A stretch of DNA of 64,000 nt from Streptomyces sp. NBC_00376 (lineage in GTDB: Bacteria; Actinomycetota; Actinomycetes; Streptomycetales; Streptomycetaceae): positions 1,116,001 to 1,180,000 of the forward strand of contig NZ_CP107960.1 of NCBI RefSeq assembly GCF_036077095.1. The letters are read 5' to 3'. A model generated the notes under the pieces. The model made no database searches, was not told the DNA's origin, and saw only the letters and a list, made by a program, of their open reading frames with translations. This document shows positions 54,551 to 62,341 of the stretch, piece by piece. Position 1 is the first letter of the stretch, and every line of letters begins with the position of its first letter. Position numbers and translations under genes: made by a program.

Positions 54551-54877
54551 TCAGTCCGCGACGACGCGGAACGCGCCCGGTGTGTACTCCCGCTGGCGCA
54601 CCACGCGGTACCAGCCCTTCGACAGCGGGATCACCGCGTGCTCCTCGTGCACCACCCGTCCGCCCTCGGGGAGATGGAGCAGCATCGGCCCGAACACCCC
54701 CGCCTCGCGCATCAGCCGGCCCGGCCCCTGGACCGCGTGGGCATGGCCGGTGACCTCGCCCAGCGCGAGGACCATGCGTCCCTTGCCGTCCCTCGGCTCA
54801 CCCGGCGCGTCCACGAGATGCGCGGGCACCGCCGACTCGTCCAACGACACGATCAGTACATCGCCCTGCCGGTACAC
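54551..54877 (-). CDS. Small protein of unknown function next to DUF6745 gene
   Basis: The 108-residue protein reads MYRQGDVLIVSLDES, GRMVLALGEVTGHAHAV, FGPMLLHLPEGGRVVHEEHAVIPLSKGWYRVVRQREY. It is predicted to be all-beta, soluble and cytoplasmic. The three conserved-looking histidine pairs (TGHAHA and VHEEHA) could bind a metal in a cupin-like barrel. I do not know a named family. The next gene on the same strand is the DUF6745 gene (132 bases), and the divergent neighbour is the STM4015-type operon. Confidence 0.75.
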   Translation of the reverse strand: MYRQGDVLIVSLDESAVPAHLVDAPGEPRDGKGRMVLALGEVTGHAHAVQGPGRLMREAGVFGPMLLHLPEGGRVVHEEHAVIPLSKGWYRVVRQREYTPGAFRVVAD

Positions 54878-55068
54878 AGACGTCTCCCCTCGATGGCCGC
54901 ACCCGCTGTGCCGGCCACGAAGAAAACGCTACGGGGAGGGTCTGACAATCGACCGGCACCGGCCCGAACCGGCGGACCGTCGCGGCGGTCCCGGTCGCGC
55001 CGTTGTCAGTGCGGCTTGATAAACCTTGTGGACATCAGCCCGTCCCCCAGTACCAGGAGCTCAGGGTC

Positions 55069-56025
55069 ATGTCCGGTGTGGACCATCTGCACGAGTTGCT
55101 CGGCCTTCCCACTGTCGACTTCCAGTACACGACGGGTGAGGCGCCCGTGCAGGCCGCCGATGCGGCAGCCTGGCGCATCTCGGTCGATCCGTACGAAGAC
55201 GAATCCGAGACGACCTGGGAGGAGGCCTTCCAGGCGTTCCTGAAGGCGGTCGACCCGGCCGGGGTGCGGGCCCTGATCGTCGGTCAGTGGGGCGAGTCGT
55301 ACGAGGAGGACTCGTCCTACCCGATCGATCTGATCATCGCCGCCGCCGACCGGCTGACCTCGCTGGAGGCCGTCTTCGTCGGCGACATGATCTCGGAGGA
55401 GAACGAGATCTCCTGGATCGAGCAGACGGATGTCACGGCGCTGCTGAAGGCCTTCCCCGGAATGCTGGAACTGGGTGTGCGCGGCGGCACCGGCCTGGAA
55501 TTCTCCGCCACGAAGCACGAGCGGCTGCGTTCGCTGACCATCGAGACCGGCGGTCTGCCGGTCGGGGTGATCCGGGGCATTCTGGAGAGCGAGTTGCCCG
55601 CGCTGGAGCGGCTCGACCTCTGGCTCGGTGTCTCCGCGTACGGGGGCGACGCCGATGTGGCCGACCTGGCCCCGCTGCTCTCCGGCACCCGCTTCCCCCG
55701 GCTCACCCATCTCGGTCTGCGCAACAGCGAGCTGCAGAACGAGATCGCGGCGGCCGTGGCCTCCGCCCCCGTCATCGCCCAGCTGCGTGTCCTCGATCTG
55801 TCCAACGGCACCATGGGCGACGAGGGCGCGGCGGCGCTGCTGGACGGCCAGCCACTGACCCATCTCGAACAGCTCGATCTGCACCACCACTTCATGACCG
55901 AGCCGATGGAGCGCCGGATCGTGCAGGCGCTGGAGCCGCACGGTGTGCGGGTCGATGTGTCGGAGCGCGAGAAGCCCTGGGGCGACCGCGGCATCGAGGG
56001 CCGCTACACCTCGGCCTCGGAGTGA
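55069..56025 (+). CDS. STM4015 family protein (leucine-rich-repeat-like), copy 1
   Basis: The 318-residue protein from ATG 55069 (AGGAG nine bases upstream) matches the STM4015 family. It has an N-terminal HELLGLPTVDF segment, then an acidic alpha/beta region (VRALIVGQWGESYEEDS, LEAVFVGDM). About six irregular leucine-rich repeats follow (HERLRSLTIETGGLP, LPALERLDLWLGV, FPRLTHLGLRNSEL, IAQLRVLDLSNGTMGDEGAAALL, LTHLEQLDLHHHFM). Such a solenoid binds protein partners. It has no known activity. It is the first gene of the operon. Confidence 0.88.
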   Translation: MSGVDHLHELLGLPTVDFQYTTGEAPVQAADAAAWRISVDPYEDESETTWEEAFQAFLKAVDPAGVRALIVGQWGESYEEDSSYPIDLIIAAADRLTSLEAVFVGDMISEENEISWIEQTDVTALLKAFPGMLELGVRGGTGLEFSATKHERLRSLTIETGGLPVGVIRGILESELPALERLDLWLGVSAYGGDADVADLAPLLSGTRFPRLTHLGLRNSELQNEIAAAVASAPVIAQLRVLDLSNGTMGDEGAAALLDGQPLTHLEQLDLHHHFMTEPMERRIVQALEPHGVRVDVSEREKPWGDRGIEGRYTSASE

Positions 56026-56031
56026 CGTGCG

Positions 56032-57003
56032 ATGACTGACATCGAACACCCCGAATCGTTCCACGGCCTGCCCGTCCACACCCTTCCCGGGCCCGGCCGG
56101 GCCACCGATGCCCCGCTCCCGGACGCCGGTTCGGTCGCGTGGCGGCTGGAGAGCGCCTGGCAGGGCGATCTGACGTTCGGCCCGCTGTGGCAGCACTTCC
56201 TCGACACGGTAGACACGACACAGGTGCGGGCCCTGGTGATCGGCGCCTGGTGGCAGGAGGAGTACGAGCCGTTCGCCCCGGTCGTCGATCTGCTGGTCGC
56301 GCACGCCGACCGTTTTCCCGCCCTGCGGGCGCTGTTCCTCGCCGATGTCGTCAGCGAGGAATGCGAATTGTCGTGGCTGGAGATGTGCGACATCACCCCG
56401 GTGGTCGAGGCGTTCGGGGAGCTGGAGGAGCTGACGGTGCGCGGCTCCGGCGAAGAGGTCGGCGACCGGCCGGTGATCGGGCTGCGGCCGGTGCGGCACA
56501 GGTCGCTCAAGTCACTGCGGTTCGAGTCCGGTGGGCTCCCGTCCGACGTCGTGCGCGCGATCGGCGCCTGCGAACTTCCCGCGCTGGAACGGCTCGAACT
56601 CTGGCTCGGCGTCACCGAGTACGGCGGGGACGCCACGGTCGAGGACCTCGCTCCGCTGCTCTCGGGTGCGACGTTCCCCGCCCTGCGCCATCTGGGGCTG
56701 CAGAACAGTGAGATCCAGGACGAAATCGCGGCCGCCGTGGCCTCCGCTCCGGTGGTCGCCCAGCTGGAATCGCTCTCGCTGTCGATGGGGACCCTGGGCG
56801 ACGAGGGCGCCGAGGCGCTGCTCTCGGGTCAGCCGATCACCCATCTGAAGTCGCTGGATCTGCACCACCACTACATGAGCGACGCGATGGTGGAACGCCT
56901 GCGGAACCTGCTCGGAACCGAGCGGGTGAACGGCGAGATCGACGATGTCGAGTACTGGGATCCGGAAGAGGACGTCGACCGCTATGTCGCCGTCAGCGAG
57001 TAG
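56032..57003 (+). CDS. STM4015 family protein, copy 2
   Basis: The 323-residue protein starts six bases after copy 1 and is clearly its paralogue. It has HPESFHGLPVHTLP at the N-terminus, VRALVIGAWWQEEYE, then the repeat block (LKSLRFESGGLP, LPALERLELWLGVTEYGGDA, FPALRHLGLQNSEIQDEIA, LDLHHHYMSDAM). The repeat block is closely similar between the copies, while the N-terminal part has diverged. A tandem pair suggests either a heterodimer or two partner specificities. The next gene overlaps its end by 20 bases. Confidence 0.88.
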   Translation: MTDIEHPESFHGLPVHTLPGPGRATDAPLPDAGSVAWRLESAWQGDLTFGPLWQHFLDTVDTTQVRALVIGAWWQEEYEPFAPVVDLLVAHADRFPALRALFLADVVSEECELSWLEMCDITPVVEAFGELEELTVRGSGEEVGDRPVIGLRPVRHRSLKSLRFESGGLPSDVVRAIGACELPALERLELWLGVTEYGGDATVEDLAPLLSGATFPALRHLGLQNSEIQDEIAAAVASAPVVAQLESLSLSMGTLGDEGAEALLSGQPITHLKSLDLHHHYMSDAMVERLRNLLGTERVNGEIDDVEYWDPEEDVDRYVAVSE

Positions 57004-58138
57004 TACGGCGGGCCGGGCGCCGCGCTTCGCCGTCGTGGGTGTGCCCGGCAATCGCCGGGTCACGTTCTTCCAGGACGCCGTGCGCGCCGCCGGGCTGCCG
57101 GCGGCGCGCGTCGTGCCCTGGTCGGCGGTCCTGCGCGGCGAAGCCGCCTTCCTGCCCGGCGAGACCGTACGGCTGGACTCGCCGGGTGAGGACGCCGAGG
57201 TGGAACGGCTTCTGCGGAGCGTCGACGATCCGACCAGGGTCGAGGGATCCGCCCTCTGGTACGGCCGGTTCACCGAGGCCGTACGGACGGTGACGCGGGC
57301 GGCGTCCGCTGCCGGTGCCGAACTGCTCGACGACCCCGGTGATGTCGCGGTCCTCTTCGACAAGCGGCTCTGCCATGGGGTACTGGACGGGGCCGGGGTG
57401 CCGGTCCCGGCGTCACCGACCTCGGGGGCCGCGGCACCCGAGGTGCGGGACTGGGCGGACGTACGCGAGCGGATGGCGGACCGCGGCATGTCCAGGGTCT
57501 TCGTGAAGCTCGCGCACGGCTCGTCCGCCTCGGGGGTCCTGGCCGTGGAGACGGCCGGGCCGGGCCGCATCAGGGCCACCACCTCGGTGGAGCGCGACGC
57601 ATCCGGCCGGCTCTTCAACTCCCTGCGGGTACGCCGCATCACGACGGAGCCGGAGATCGCGGCGGTCGTCGACGCGCTCGCACCCGACGGGCTGCACATC
57701 GAGCGCTGGCTGCCCAAGGCCACCCGGCACGGCCGGGCGACGGACCTTCGGGTCGTGGTGGTGGACGGCCGGGCCACCCACGCCGTGGTGCGCACCAGCC
57801 ACTCCCCCATGACCAATCTTCATCTCGGCGGCGAGCGTGGAGATCTCGACGCCGTCCGCGCGGCCGTCGAGGCGGCGGGCGGCAGTTGGAGCAAGGCCCT
57901 GGCCGTGTGCGAACGGGCCGCGGCGTGCTTCCCGGACACCCTGTGCGTGGGAGTCGATCTGCTGCCCGCGACCGGCTGGCGGCGCTTCGCCGTCGGCGAG
58001 GTCAACGCCTTCGGCGATCTGCTGCCGCGCCTGACCGGGCTCCCCGGCAGCGGCGCCGAGGGACTGGACACGTACGCGGCGCAGGTCGCCGCCGTACAGA
58101 ACAGAGCAAGGAACCACCGTGCAACCGCCACCGCCTGA
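56984..58138 (+). CDS. STM4014 family protein (ATP-grasp-like)
   Basis: The protein has about 384 residues from ATG 56984, overlapping the previous gene by 20 bases. The N-terminal alpha/beta part (RFAVVGVPGNRRVTFFQDA) resembles the pre-ATP-grasp domain. The rest has ATP-grasp features: LFDKRLCHGVLDGAGVPVP, RVFVKLAHGSSASGVLAV, HIERWLPKA, LRVVVVDGRATHAVVRTS and the metal-binding end VGVDLL...VGEVNAFGD. ATP-grasp enzymes join a carboxylate to an amine through an acyl phosphate. The substrate here is unknown. It belongs to the cytoplasmic STM4011-4015 set. Confidence 0.88.
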   Translation: MSPSASSTAGRAPRFAVVGVPGNRRVTFFQDAVRAAGLPAARVVPWSAVLRGEAAFLPGETVRLDSPGEDAEVERLLRSVDDPTRVEGSALWYGRFTEAVRTVTRAASAAGAELLDDPGDVAVLFDKRLCHGVLDGAGVPVPASPTSGAAAPEVRDWADVRERMADRGMSRVFVKLAHGSSASGVLAVETAGPGRIRATTSVERDASGRLFNSLRVRRITTEPEIAAVVDALAPDGLHIERWLPKATRHGRATDLRVVVVDGRATHAVVRTSHSPMTNLHLGGERGDLDAVRAAVEAAGGSWSKALAVCERAAACFPDTLCVGVDLLPATGWRRFAVGEVNAFGDLLPRLTGLPGSGAEGLDTYAAQVAAVQNRARNHRATATA

Positions 58139-59012
58139 CACCACCCCTGACACCGCTCCCGCGGACGCCCTGAACCCGGACACGAATGAACCGGACATGA
58201 GCGGGATCGTGGGCAGCCACGATCTGCTGCTCGTCACCCTCGACACACTGCGCCACGACGTGGCGGTGGAGCTCGCCGCCGAAGGACGCATTCCGCATCT
58301 GGCGCGTCATCTGCCGGGCGGTGTCTGGGAGAAGCGGCATGCGCCGGGAAGCTTCACCTACGCCTCCCACCAGGCGATCTTCGCGGGATTCCTGCCGACG
58401 CCGGCCGGCCCCGGACCGCACCCCCGGCTGTTCGCGGCGCGTTTCGCGGGCAGTGAGTCCACCGCCTCCGGCACCTTCGTCTACGACACGCCGGATCTGC
58501 TCTCCGGCCTCGCCGAGGTGGGCTACCGCACGGTGTGCATCGGCGGTGTCGGCTTCTTCAACCGGCAGCCGCCGCTCGGTTCCGTACTGCCGGACATGTT
58601 CCAGGAGAGCCACTGGGAGCCGGAGTTCGGCGTGGCGTCCCCCACCTCCTTCGAGGCCCAGGTGACCCGTGCCGAGAAGGTCGTCGCCGGACTCCCGGCG
58701 GAGCAGCGGCTGTTCCTCTTCGTCAATGTGTCCGCTCTGCACCAGCCCAACTGGTTCCACCGACCGGGGGCCACCCGCGAGGCGGGCGACTCCCGCGCCA
58801 CCCACGCCGCCGCCCTGGAGTACGTCGACGCCCACATCGGCAGGCTCTTCGCCGCCGCGAGCAGTCGCCGCCGCTGCTTCGCCATCGTCTGCTCGGATCA
58901 CGGCACGGCGTACGGGGACGATGGATACACCGGGCACCGGCTCGGTCACGAGTCCGTCTGGACCGTTCCGTACGCGCACTTCTTCCTGGAACCGGGGGCC
59001 ACCGCACCATGA
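58119..59012 (+). CDS. STM4013/SEN3800 family hydrolase (alkaline phosphatase superfamily)
   Basis: The 297-residue protein from GTG 58119 (AAGGA upstream) overlaps the ATP-grasp gene by 20 bases. The alkaline phosphatase/sulfatase fold is seen in DLLLVTLDTLRHDVA (first metal aspartates), GSFTYASHQAIFAGFLP (region of the Thr/Ser nucleophile) and VCSDHGTAYGDDGYTGHRLGHESVW (DHG and the later histidines). No signal peptide is present, so it acts in the cytoplasm, unusual for this superfamily. It may remove a phosphate, sulfate or phosphonate group. Its stop overlaps the next start (ATGA). Confidence 0.9.
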   Translation: MQPPPPDTTPDTAPADALNPDTNEPDMSGIVGSHDLLLVTLDTLRHDVAVELAAEGRIPHLARHLPGGVWEKRHAPGSFTYASHQAIFAGFLPTPAGPGPHPRLFAARFAGSESTASGTFVYDTPDLLSGLAEVGYRTVCIGGVGFFNRQPPLGSVLPDMFQESHWEPEFGVASPTSFEAQVTRAEKVVAGLPAEQRLFLFVNVSALHQPNWFHRPGATREAGDSRATHAAALEYVDAHIGRLFAAASSRRRCFAIVCSDHGTAYGDDGYTGHRLGHESVWTVPYAHFFLEPGATAP

Positions 59013-60373
59013 GCCGCACCACGACCGCCGCACCGGCCGTCCGGCCGTACCAGAGCTATGTGTACGCCTACCCGCACAAGACCGCATACCGGCCGCTCGC
59101 CGACCGGCCGGGGCTGCGCGAGCTGTGGGCGGCCGAGCGCAAGGACGCGCTCTCGCTCTACCTGCACATCCCGTTCTGCGAGGTCCGCTGCGGCTTCTGC
59201 AATCTGTTCACCCGGATCGGTGCCCCCGGCGAGCTGACGACCCGGTACCTCGACGCGCTGGACCGGCAGGCCGCCGCGGTCCGGGACGCGCTGGGCGACG
59301 ACGGTCCGGTGCGGTTCGCCGCGGCGGCGTTCGGCGGGGGTACGCCCACGTTCCTGACCGCGGCGGAGCTGGAGCGGCTCTGCGACATCGCGGAGAAACG
59401 GATGGGCGCCGACCTGCGGTCCGTTCCGCTCTCGGTCGAGACGTCGCCGTCGACCGCGACGGCCGACCGGCTGGGCGTCCTCGCCGACCGCGGGACGACC
59501 AGGATCAGCATCGGGGTGCAGAGCTTCGTCGAGGCCGAGGCGCGGGCCGCCGTGCGCCCGCAGCGCCGTGCCGATGTGGAGGCGGCGCTGGACCGGATAC
59601 GTGAAGCCCGCATCCCGGTCCTCAACATCGACCTGATCTACGGCATCGACGGGCAGACCGAGGAGAGCTGGCGCACCTCGCTGGACGCGGCGCTCGGCTG
59701 GCGGCCGGAGGAGCTGTACCTCTATCCGCTGTACGTGCGCCCCCTGACCGGACTGGGCCGGCTCGGTGCCGACAGCGAGGCCGCGGCGGACGCGGCCTGG
59801 GACGAGCTGCGGCTGCGGCTGTACCGCGCGGGCCGGGACCACGTCCTGGCCCATGGCTACGAGCAGGTGTCGATGCGGATGTTCCGACGCGCCGACGCCC
59901 CGCGGACGGACGGGCCCGACGACTACGCCTGCCAGACCGACGGCATGATCGGCCTGGGGTGCGGCGCCCGTTCGTACACCACGAAGCTGCACTACTCCTT
60001 CGACTACGCGGTGGAGATGCGGGAGGTGCGGGCGATCATCGACGGCTACACCGCCGCCGAGGACTTCTCGCACGCGGAGGTCGGACGGTACGTCGACGGC
60101 GACGAGGCACGCCGGCGCCACCTGCTTCAGTCGGTGCTCCAGGCCGAGGGGCTGCCACTGGCCGACTACCGGGAGCGGTTCGGCACCTCACCGGCCGACG
60201 ACTTCCCGCTCGAGCTGGCCCGGTTCGAGGCGCGCGGCTGGCTCGACGCGTCGGCCGTGGCGTCCGGACGGCTGCGGCTCTCCCCCGAGGGCCTGGCCCA
60301 CTCCGACGCACTGGGCCCGGAACTCTTCTCCCCCGAGGTGCGCGCCGCGATGGCCGCGTACGAACTGAAGTGA
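59009..60373 (+). CDS. STM4012 family radical SAM protein (HemN-like)
   Basis: The 454-residue protein from ATG 59009 resembles HemN-type radical SAM enzymes. The cluster motif CEVRCGFC (CxxxCxxC) is at about 58-65 within YLHIPFCEVRCGFCNLF. It is followed by FGGGTPTFL, SVETSPSTAT, RISIGVQSF and NIDLIYGIDGQTEESW. The C-terminal part (GLGCGARSYT, YEQVSMRMF) corresponds to the HemW-like domain. Heme biosynthesis is unlikely since it is in a dedicated operon; HemW-like proteins bind heme and act as chaperones, while others are methylases. The reaction is unknown. Confidence 0.93.
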   Translation: MSRTTTAAPAVRPYQSYVYAYPHKTAYRPLADRPGLRELWAAERKDALSLYLHIPFCEVRCGFCNLFTRIGAPGELTTRYLDALDRQAAAVRDALGDDGPVRFAAAAFGGGTPTFLTAAELERLCDIAEKRMGADLRSVPLSVETSPSTATADRLGVLADRGTTRISIGVQSFVEAEARAAVRPQRRADVEAALDRIREARIPVLNIDLIYGIDGQTEESWRTSLDAALGWRPEELYLYPLYVRPLTGLGRLGADSEAAADAAWDELRLRLYRAGRDHVLAHGYEQVSMRMFRRADAPRTDGPDDYACQTDGMIGLGCGARSYTTKLHYSFDYAVEMREVRAIIDGYTAAEDFSHAEVGRYVDGDEARRRHLLQSVLQAEGLPLADYRERFGTSPADDFPLELARFEARGWLDASAVASGRLRLSPEGLAHSDALGPELFSPEVRAAMAAYELK

Positions 60374-61260
60374 GCGCGTCGATGGACCTGACGATCCTCT
60401 ACCGCGGGCCGCTCTCCTCGTGCGACTACGACTGTCCGTACTGCCCGTTCGCCAAGCGGCGCGACAGCCGGGAGCAGCTGCGCGCCGACCGGGCCGCACT
60501 GGAGCGGTTCACGGCGTGGGCCGCGGCGCAGACCGGTGACCGGATCTCGGTCCTGTTCACGCCGTGGGGCGAGGGCCTGGTCCGCTCCTGGTACCGCCGT
60601 GCCCTGGTCGAGCTGGCGCAGCTGCCGCACATTCGCCGGGTCGCGATCCAGACCAACATCAGCAGCCGTACGGGGTGGCTGGCCGAGGCCGGTGGGGCGG
60701 GCCGCGAGAAGATCGCGCTGTGGTGCACGTACCACCCGGGGCAGACGCCGCACGAGCGGTTCCTCGACAAATGCCGGGAGCTGACCGCGCTCGGCATCCG
60801 CCACAGCGTCGGTGTGGTCGGGCTCGACGACCACCTCGACGAGGCGCGACGGCTGCGCGCAGAGCTGCCGGACGAGGTCTATCTCTGGGTGAACGCCGCG
60901 GAGGGGCACACGTACACGGACGAGGAGGCGGACCGCTGGACGGCCATCGACCCGCTCTTCCCGTACAGCCGGCATCCGCACCGGTCGGCCGGGCTGCCCT
61001 GCCGGACCGGTGAGTCGGTCATCTCGGTGGACGGTGACGGCACCGTGCGCCGCTGTCATTTCGTACCGGCGGAGCTGGGCAATCTCTACGACGGGAGCTA
61101 CCGGCGGGCGCTCGGTCCGCGGGCCTGTCCGCTGGCGGTCTGCGACTGCCACATCGGGTACGTGCACCTGGAGACGCTTCCGCTGTACGACGTCTTCGCG
61201 GGCGGTGTGCTGGAGCGGATCCCGGCGGCTGTGGTGCCGTCGCTCGCCGGACCCGCCTGA
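60370..61260 (+). CDS. STM4011 family radical SAM protein
   Basis: The protein has 296 residues from GTG 60370, overlapping the previous stop (GTGA); ATG 60382 is an alternative start. The radical SAM motif CDYDCPYC lies within YRGPLSSCDYDCPYCPFAK near the N-terminus, then LFTPWGEGLV and IQTNISS. The C-terminal third has five cysteines in LPCRTGESVISVDGDGTVRRC, RACPLAVCDC, a pattern like SPASM/twitch domains that hold an additional iron-sulfur cluster. Enzymes with that layout modify peptides or proteins. No precursor peptide gene is visible in the operon. It is the last gene. Confidence 0.92.
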   Translation: MSASMDLTILYRGPLSSCDYDCPYCPFAKRRDSREQLRADRAALERFTAWAAAQTGDRISVLFTPWGEGLVRSWYRRALVELAQLPHIRRVAIQTNISSRTGWLAEAGGAGREKIALWCTYHPGQTPHERFLDKCRELTALGIRHSVGVVGLDDHLDEARRLRAELPDEVYLWVNAAEGHTYTDEEADRWTAIDPLFPYSRHPHRSAGLPCRTGESVISVDGDGTVRRCHFVPAELGNLYDGSYRRALGPRACPLAVCDCHIGYVHLETLPLYDVFAGGVLERIPAAVVPSLAGPA

Positions 61261-61309
61261 GGCTCAGGCGGGTCCGGCGGGCGACGGCACCACGGACCCG
61301 GACCGCCGT

Positions 61310-62152
61310 CTAGAGCGGCAGGAGGTCCGGGCGCTTCGCTTCGACGTGGTCGCCGGAGGACTCGCCGCGCAGCCGCCGGCCGATCCACGGAACCAGGTAC
61401 TCACGCGCCCAGTGGATGTCGTCGCGCCGTACTTCGAGGGTGCCGCGCTGTGCCTGCGGGGGCCATTCCTGGTCGGGGTCGGCCGGTACGTCGATGCCGA
61501 GGACCTGGGCGGCGCGCAGCGCGACCCTGGTGTGTCCCTCGGGCGACAGGTGGAGCCGGTCGTCGTCCCAGGCACGCCGGTCCTGGACGGACCGCAGCGA
61601 CCACAGGTCCAGGACCGGGCAGTCGTAGCGGTCGGCGATGGCCCGCACATGGGCGGTGTAGGTGGCGATCTTGCCGCGCAGATGGCGCAGCACGGGAACG
61701 CCGCGGGTGTCGAAGCCGGTGGTGACCATGACCGTGCCGACCGCCCCGGTCAGCTCGGCGACCGCGCGCTCGAAGCGCTCGGCCACGTCGTCGGGGTCGG
61801 TGCCCGGCCGGATGATGTCGTTGCCGCCCGCGCAGAAGCTCACCAGGTCGGGTGCGAGCTCCTTGGCGCGCGGCACCTGCTCCTCGACGATCTGGTCGAG
61901 GAGGCGTCCGCGTACGGCGAGATTGGCGTATCTGAAATTCCCGTGCGCGGAGCCTTCCGCGCCCGTCGTATCGGGGTCCGGGAGCTGGTCCGCGAGAAGT
62001 ACCGCGAATCGGTCCGCCCAGCCGACGAAGGTCCCGTCCGGGCCGGGGTCGCCGACTCCCTCGGTGAAGCTGTCGCCGATCGCCGCGTACGACCCGATGA
62101 CGCCCTGTCGGTTGTTGACGCCACGTTGGTTTTTTCTCGAATCGTCTGCCAC
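61310..62152 (-). CDS. SGNH/GDSL hydrolase
   Basis: The 280-residue protein from GTG 62152 has all SGNH blocks: AAIGDSFTEG (serine), LAVRGR (glycine block variant), CAGGNDI (asparagine) and DRLHLSPEGH (Asp/His). It lacks a signal peptide and has a positively charged C-terminus. Actinobacterial relatives are intracellular esterases or lipases of unknown substrate. It converges on the STM4011 gene, with a weak 8-bp inverted repeat (CGGGTCCG at 61269, CGGACCCG at 61293) between the stops as a possible terminator. Confidence 0.93.
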   Translation of the reverse strand: MADDSRKNQRGVNNRQGVIGSYAAIGDSFTEGVGDPGPDGTFVGWADRFAVLLADQLPDPDTTGAEGSAHGNFRYANLAVRGRLLDQIVEEQVPRAKELAPDLVSFCAGGNDIIRPGTDPDDVAERFERAVAELTGAVGTVMVTTGFDTRGVPVLRHLRGKIATYTAHVRAIADRYDCPVLDLWSLRSVQDRRAWDDDRLHLSPEGHTRVALRAAQVLGIDVPADPDQEWPPQAQRGTLEVRRDDIHWAREYLVPWIGRRLRGESSGDHVEAKRPDLLPL

Positions 62153-62260
62153 AAACGCTTATCCTGCACCGCCGAATGTGACCTACGCGACCGTAATAAA
62201 GGGTTGACGGGTGGTGAGATAGACCACCCGGTCAGTTTTTGGTAAAGGGGGAATAAGCAG

Positions 62261-62292
62261 AAGGGGCGGTGCGCCGCCGCGCACCGCCCCTT
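62261..62292 (-). terminator. Terminator of the M23 peptidase gene
   Basis: A 13-bp perfect inverted repeat (AAGGGGCGGTGCG, 6-base loop, and its complement) lies about 50 bases beyond the stop of the M23 peptidase gene on the minus strand. On the minus strand the stem is followed by TTATTCCCCC. Confidence 0.85.
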
Positions 62293-62341
62293 CCGTGTTG
62301 CTCAGGTCATGCTTTGTCGCTCAGCTGCCCGGCCGTTCGGC

